Positions 59,970 through 64,000 of a DNA stretch of 64,000 nucleotides are shown here, in pieces. A model generated the notes under the pieces. The model ran no database searches. It saw nothing but the letters and a program-made list of their open reading frames with translations, and was not told the origin of the DNA. The stretch lies in the NCBI GenBank assembly GCA_027531565.1, contig JAPZSB010000002.1, positions 558,001 to 622,000 on the forward strand, written 5' to 3'. The position numbers and the translations under genes are program-made. Each line of letters starts with the position of its first letter. Positions within the stretch are counted from its first letter, which is position 1. The DNA is from Beijerinckiaceae bacterium. GTDB taxonomy: Bacteria > Pseudomonadota > Alphaproteobacteria > Rhizobiales > Beijerinckiaceae.

Positions 59970-61201
59970 GGGAGGGGCCCGCCATCCGCCGCCTTGAGGC
60001 GCTGCTGGCGGACCCTGTCCTGTCCAACCTGATGGTTGCCCTGAACCCGCCCGGCGAGGAGACGCGCCTTGTCGGCGGGATTGTCCGGAACACCCTGCTC
60101 GGCGAGCCGACGGAGGATGTCGATCTCTGCACGACGCTGCTGCCGCCGGGCATCCTGGAACGCGGCCGGGCGATGGGCTGGAAGGCCGTACCGACCGGGA
60201 TCGAGCACGGGACGGTCACGCTGCTGCGCGAGGGGCGGAGCTTCGAGGTCACCACGCTCCGGCGCGATGTCGAGACCAATGGCCGGCATGCCCGCGTGCT
60301 GTTCGGCCGGGACTTCCGAGAGGATGCCGCGCGGCGTGATTTCACCATCAATGCCCTGTCCCTCGGGCAGGACGGGCGGCTGCACGATTATTTCGGCGGC
60401 GAGGCCGATCTTGCCGACCGGATCGTGCGGTTCATCGGCGATCCGGAAACCCGCCTGCGCGAGGATTACCTGCGCGGGCTGCGCTTTTTCCGGTTTTCGG
60501 CGCGCTATGGTGGCGGGCGGCTTGATCCTGCCGGAATGGCCGCGATTCTCCGGATGCGCGCGGGGTTCGGGGGCCTGTCGCGGGAGCGCGTCCGCCAGGA
60601 GCTGTTCAAGCTGCTGATGGCCGGCGAGGTCCTGCCGGTGTTCCGCCAGCTCGATGAGGCCGGGCTGCTGCCCGACCTGCTGGGGATCCGGATCGATCTC
60701 GCGCGTTTCACGGCACGCGCGGACCTGCAAAGCCGCCATCCCGACCTTTCCTGGCCGGCTCTGGCGCGCTTCGCCGCGTTGTTGCCGCGCGATGTGCTGG
60801 CCGACCCTGCCCTGCAGGATGCGTTCCGGCTGTCGAACGAGGAGATGCGCTGGCTGGAGCAATGCGCCGGCGCCGAGGCGCTGATCGCCCGGGGCGCGGC
60901 CCATCTTCCGAGTTGGCTCGCGGAAGATTTTCCGCTCGCCGCCGGCGAGGCGATCGCACTGGCTGCTTCGGTCGCACCGGACCCGGAGGCAATCCTCGCG
61001 CTTGCCGAGAGGGCGGAGGCCCATCCGAAGCTGCATGTCTCGGGGCGGGATTTCCTTGCGGCCGGCTTCACGCCCGGGCCGGTGATCGGCGCAAGGCTGG
61101 CGGCTTTCCGCGCCGCCTGGATCGCGGCCGGCGCGCCGGGATCGGAAGCCGAGCAGCGCGCGCTGTTCTCCCGCTTCCTCGCCGGCGCCGGGCATGGCTG
61201 A
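59966..61201 (+). CDS. CCA tRNA nucleotidyltransferase / poly(A) polymerase family
   Basis: This 411-residue class II nucleotidyltransferase adds or repairs the 3' CCA end of tRNAs. The catalytic domain shows LVGGIVRNTLLGEPTEDVDL with the DxD metal pair near 44-46, then RRDFTINALSLGQDG and EDYLRGLRFFRFSARYG. The start is a GTG overlapping the previous stop. An exact split between CCA-adding enzyme and poly(A) polymerase is not possible by eye. Confidence 0.88.
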   Translation: MREGPAIRRLEALLADPVLSNLMVALNPPGEETRLVGGIVRNTLLGEPTEDVDLCTTLLPPGILERGRAMGWKAVPTGIEHGTVTLLREGRSFEVTTLRRDVETNGRHARVLFGRDFREDAARRDFTINALSLGQDGRLHDYFGGEADLADRIVRFIGDPETRLREDYLRGLRFFRFSARYGGGRLDPAGMAAILRMRAGFGGLSRERVRQELFKLLMAGEVLPVFRQLDEAGLLPDLLGIRIDLARFTARADLQSRHPDLSWPALARFAALLPRDVLADPALQDAFRLSNEEMRWLEQCAGAEALIARGAAHLPSWLAEDFPLAAGEAIALAASVAPDPEAILALAERAEAHPKLHVSGRDFLAAGFTPGPVIGARLAAFRAAWIAAGAPGSEAEQRALFSRFLAGAGHG

Positions 61202-61222
61202 ATCCGGTGTTTGCCGCCGAGT

Positions 61223-62119
61223 TCAGGGCCAGCGAACCGAGGGCGGCATCGAGGAGAGGATCGATTCGACATTGCCGCCGGTGCGCAGGCCGAAGATCGT
61301 GCCCCGATCATAGAGCAGGTTGAACTCGACATAGCGGCCGCGCCGGACCTGCTGTTCCTCGCGGTCGGCTTCCGTCCAGGGTTTCGCGATATTTGCGCGC
61401 AGGATCGGGAGATAGGCGTCGAGGAAGGCCTCGCCCACCGCCCGCGTGAAGGCGAAATCGGCCTCCCAGTCGCCCGTGGCGACGTAATCGTAGAAGATTC
61501 CGCCGATGCCGCGCGGCTCGTTCCGGTGCTTGAGGTGGAAATACTCGTCGCACCAGGCCTTGTAGCGCGGGTAGTCCCGGCCATGCGCGTCGCAGGGCAC
61601 CTTCATCGCCGCGTGGAAGGCCTGCGAATCCGGATCTGACTGCTCGCGCCGGCGCACCAGCACCGGGGTCAGGTCCGCACCCCCGCCGAACCAGGCCTTC
61701 GAGGTGACCACGAAACGGGTATTCATATGCACGGTCGGTGCATTCGGGTTCCAGGGATGGGCGATCAGCGAGATCCCCGCCGCCGCGAAATTCGGATCGG
61801 CATCGGCGCCGGGAATTTCCTTCGCGAATTCCGGCGCGAAGGTACCGTGGACGTGGCTGACATGGACGCCGGCTTTCTCGAAGACGCGGCCCCGGATCAT
61901 CCCCATCGTGCCGCCTCCGCCGGGCGAGCCGTCATGATTGTTGCGGCTCCAGGGCTTGAAGACGGCCTTTCCCGGCGCTGTCGCCTCGGGGAAGAAGGGA
62001 CCCGCGGCCTCGGCCTCGACCGCCTCGAAGGCTGCCATGATCCGCTGCTGGAGGGAGAGGAACCATTCCGAGGCGCGGGCACGGCGGGCGACGAGTTCAG
62101 GCTGGTCGGCAAGGGTCAT
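61223..62119 (-). CDS. hemF: Oxygen-dependent coproporphyrinogen III oxidase
   Basis: This 298-residue heme biosynthesis enzyme performs oxidative decarboxylation of coproporphyrinogen III to protoporphyrinogen IX using O2. Family segments are [39 protein letters not shown] and the [20 protein letters not shown]-terminus. The ATG at 62119 has AGGA 4 bases upstream. It converges on the CCA transferase gene and follows trmL on the same strand. Confidence 0.94.
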   Translation of the reverse strand: MTLADQPELVARRARASEWFLSLQQRIMAAFEAVEAEAAGPFFPEATAPGKAVFKPWSRNNHDGSPGGGGTMGMIRGRVFEKAGVHVSHVHGTFAPEFAKEIPGADADPNFAAAGISLIAHPWNPNAPTVHMNTRFVVTSKAWFGGGADLTPVLVRRREQSDPDSQAFHAAMKVPCDAHGRDYPRYKAWCDEYFHLKHRNEPRGIGGIFYDYVATGDWEADFAFTRAVGEAFLDAYLPILRANIAKPWTEADREEQQVRRGRYVEFNLLYDRGTIFGLRTGGNVESILSSMPPSVRWP

Positions 62120-62142
62120 GCAGTCCTCGTGTCCTCTCAACT

Positions 62143-62667
62143 TTACAGTTTACCGTCCGGTTGTGCATCCGCGGACGCGAAACCGTCAAGCTGGCGCAAC
62201 GCTTCCGCCACCAGAATGGCGCCGGAAACCGCGACATTGAGCGAACGCAGGCCGGGCCGCATCGGGATGACGATGCGGGCATCGGCATCGCCCTGCACGG
62301 AATCCGGCACGCCGGCGCTTTCCCGGCCGAGCATGATGATGTCGCCGGGGCGGAAGGCGAAGCGGTGATGCGCCACCGCGCCGCGCGTCGTGGCAAGCAC
62401 CAGGCGCTGGCCCTTCGCCCGGGTGGCGGCCCGGAAATGGCCGTAGGACAGGTGCCGTGTGAGGTCGAGCCGGTCGAGATAGTCGAGGCCGGCCCGCCGC
62501 AGGTTACGGTCGGAGGCGTCGAATCCTGCCGGTTCGATCAGGTCGACCGGCACGCCGAGGCACGCGCCGAGCCGGAACAGCGTCCCGGCATTCTGCGGAA
62601 TGTCCGGCTCATAGAGGGCAAGCCTCAGGAGCGATGGCGGAAATGCGGTTTCGCGGGGGTCGACCAT
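62143..62667 (-). CDS. trmL: tRNA (cytidine(34)-2'-O)-methyltransferase TrmL
   Basis: This 174-residue SPOUT-fold methyltransferase modifies the wobble nucleotide of leucine tRNAs. [29 protein letters not shown] and the knot segment [18 protein letters not shown] are the defining stretches. It is divergent from the petA gene across 246 bases and lies 23 bases upstream of hemF. Confidence 0.92.
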   Translation of the reverse strand: MVDPRETAFPPSLLRLALYEPDIPQNAGTLFRLGACLGVPVDLIEPAGFDASDRNLRRAGLDYLDRLDLTRHLSYGHFRAATRAKGQRLVLATTRGAVAHHRFAFRPGDIIMLGRESAGVPDSVQGDADARIVIPMRPGLRSLNVAVSGAILVAEALRQLDGFASADAQPDGKL

Positions 62668-62738
62668 TGTTCAGGGGGCAGGGAACGCGGAAAGGGATGG
62701 ACAAGCGGTATAGACGGTGCCATGAGCCTTGCAATTCA

Positions 62739-62835
62739 GGATCGTTCCAATATGCGATCCGGCCGGGCATCGCCCGGGACCGGGTGGGACGGCTGAGGCA
62801 ATTCGCCTCTCCAATCCGGATAGCCGAATGCTATC
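62739..62835. promoter_or_regulatory. Two inverted repeats in the trmL/petA spacer
   Basis: GGATCG (62739-62744) and CGATCC (62755-62760) flank 10 bases. GATAGC-CGAAT-GCTATC forms a tighter hairpin at 62819-62835, about 80 bases upstream of the Rieske start. The 246-base spacer otherwise shows no gene. They could be operator or leader elements for the bc1 operon. Confidence 0.35.
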
Positions 62836-62913
62836 TGCACCGGAACGGTTCTGAGGCTGTCGCCGGGCATCTCCATGGTCGCGGTGCGCCAGGGTGAAGG
62901 AAGGATTAGGATT

Positions 62914-63453
62914 GTGGCTGATCAATCGATGAGCGAACCGAACCGCCGTGATTTTCTGTTTCTGGCCACTGGCGCTGCCGGTGCCGTCGCCGTGGGCGGC
63001 GTGGCATGGCCGCTGATTTCCCAGATGTCGCCGGATGCCTCGACCATTGCGGCTGGCGCGCCGGTCGAAGTCGACCTGGCGCCGATCGCCGAGGGTCGCG
63101 CGATCACGCTGAAATGGCGCGGCAAGCCGATTTTCGTCCGGCACCGCACGGCGGCCGAGATCGAGGCGTCCAAGAAGGATGATGCGTCCGGCCTGCCGGA
63201 CCCGCAGGCCGATGCCGCCCGCGTCCGCGCCTTCGAGGGCAAGGCCCAGGAACAATGGGTCGTCGTCTATGGCAACTGCACCCATCTCGGCTGCGTGCCG
63301 ATCGGGTTCTCGGGCGATTACAACGGCTGGTACTGCCCCTGCCACGGCTCGCATTACGACAATGCCGGCCGCATCCGCAAAGGTCCGGCGCCGCGCAACC
63401 TTGATATCCCGGAATTCACGTTCCTGTCCGCGTCGAAAATCCGCATCGGCTGA
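62914..63453 (+). CDS. petA: Ubiquinol-cytochrome c reductase iron-sulfur (Rieske) subunit
   Basis: This 179-residue Rieske protein of the cytochrome bc1 complex carries electrons from ubiquinol to cytochrome c1. A Tat-type anchor begins NRRDFLFLATGAAGAVAVGG; the [2Fe-2S] ligands are in CTHLGC and CPCHGSH. The start is probably GTG at 62914 with GGAAGGA 8 bases upstream; the ATG at 62929 is too far from that site. Cytochrome b follows after 24 bases. Confidence 0.94.
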   Translation: MADQSMSEPNRRDFLFLATGAAGAVAVGGVAWPLISQMSPDASTIAAGAPVEVDLAPIAEGRAITLKWRGKPIFVRHRTAAEIEASKKDDASGLPDPQADAARVRAFEGKAQEQWVVVYGNCTHLGCVPIGFSGDYNGWYCPCHGSHYDNAGRIRKGPAPRNLDIPEFTFLSASKIRIG

Positions 63454-63477
63454 GCGAATTCAGAGTGAGAGACCCGA

Positions 63478-64000
63478 ATGGCTGAGCATCATTCCTCCTA
63501 TGTGCCCAAGACCGGGTTCGAGCGCTGGCTCGATGCCCGCCTGCCGATCGTCCGGCTGATGCATGATTCCGCCGTATCCTATCCGGTGCCGCGGAACCTG
63601 AACTATTTCTGGACCTTCGGCGGCATCCTCATGTTCATGCTGGTGTCGCAGATCGTCACCGGCATCGTGCTGGTCATGCATTACACGCCGCATGTCGACC
63701 ATGCCTTCCAGTCGGTCGAGCACATCATGCGCGACGTGAATTACGGCTGGCTGATGCGCTACATGCACTCCAACGGTGCGTCGATGTTCTTCATCGCCGT
63801 CTATATCCACATCTTCCGCGGCATGTATTACGGCTCGTACAAGGCCCCGCGCGAAGTGCTGTGGATCCTCGGCGTGGTGATCTTCCTGCTGATGATGGCC
63901 ACGGCCTTCCTCGGCTACGTGCTGCCCTGGGGCCAGATGAGCTTCTGGGGGGCCACCGTCATCACCAACCTGTTCTCGGCCATTCCGGTGGTCGGCGAGA
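63478..64000 (+). CDS. petB: Cytochrome b of the bc1 complex (3' truncated)
   Basis: The first 174 residues of cytochrome b are present and the frame is open to the window end. Visible are the surface helix, helix A ([20 protein letters not shown]), helix B with [20 protein letters not shown] carrying heme His residues, and helix C with [20 protein letters not shown], part of the quinol site. It is the second gene of the petABC (fbcFBC) operon; cytochrome c1 should lie to the right. Confidence 0.94.
   Translation, partial: MAEHHSSYVPKTGFERWLDARLPIVRLMHDSAVSYPVPRNLNYFWTFGGILMFMLVSQIVTGIVLVMHYTPHVDHAFQSVEHIMRDVNYGWLMRYMHSNGASMFFIAVYIHIFRGMYYGSYKAPREVLWILGVVIFLLMMATAFLGYVLPWGQMSFWGATVITNLFSAIPVVGE

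Overview
The window is high-GC, densely packed bacterial DNA with short intergenic spacers and many ATGA-type start/stop overlaps. The gene content points to an alphaproteobacterium, most likely of the Hyphomicrobiales (Rhizobiales) type: a Rieske/cytochrome b operon beside trmL and hemF, a CoA-pyrophosphatase/DUF6111/CCA-transferase string, a MoxR/DUF58/DUF4159 module, and a three-subunit formate dehydrogenase with its alphaproteobacterial accessory genes. I see no rRNA, tRNA, CRISPR array, insertion sequence or phage gene, and no gene-free stretch longer than about 250 bases.

Layout. 1-5463: a YejABEF-type peptide ABC importer, with the binding-protein gene cut by the left edge. 5535-9625: a phosphohexomutase, a HAD phosphatase, a small secreted protein and an FAD-linked 2-hydroxyacid dehydrogenase. 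9600-14423: xdhABC (xanthine dehydrogenase and its cofactor-insertion factor). 14613-15611: an orphan TctC-type binding protein. 15649-22396: a minus-strand, seven-gene sulfolactate operon (suyA, suyB, suyZ, slcC, comC, an aldehyde dehydrogenase and a YitT membrane protein). 22526-29282: the divergent GntR regulator, a sulfofructose-kinase-like PfkB kinase, an orphan sugar-type binding protein, a hydroxypyruvate-isomerase-like enzyme, a ThDP enzyme and an OpgC-like membrane protein. 29286-33598: a YeeE/YedE transporter, a TPR protein, a TusA-like protein and a WD40-cytochrome c fusion. 33602-49279: a formate dehydrogenase island with iron-sulfur protein, five accessory genes, TorD chaperone, Tat peptide, fdhABC, mobB, moeA, mobA and fdhD, followed by a YbaK protein. 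49315-64000: housekeeping genes ending inside cytochrome b.

Two systems stand out. The first is organosulfonate catabolism. SlcC and ComC together convert (S)-sulfolactate to the (R) form, SuyAB splits (R)-sulfolactate into pyruvate and sulfite, and SuyZ is the likely exporter of the inorganic sulfur product. An aldehyde dehydrogenase in the same operon could supply sulfolactate from 3-sulfolactaldehyde. A kinase beside the regulator resembles sulfofructose kinase YihV, including three residues I recall as sulfonate-binding. Together they suggest that a C6 sulfosugar such as sulfoquinovose is broken down all the way to sulfite in one cell, although no aldolase is present in the window. A GntR operator-like palindrome overlaps the predicted -10 of the suy promoter.

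The second is molybdenum biology: two molybdoenzymes (xanthine dehydrogenase and a cysteine-type formate dehydrogenase) with bis-MGD synthesis and insertion genes. The formate dehydrogenase island includes conserved genes of unknown function and a YdaS-like DNA-binding domain fused to a TorD chaperone.
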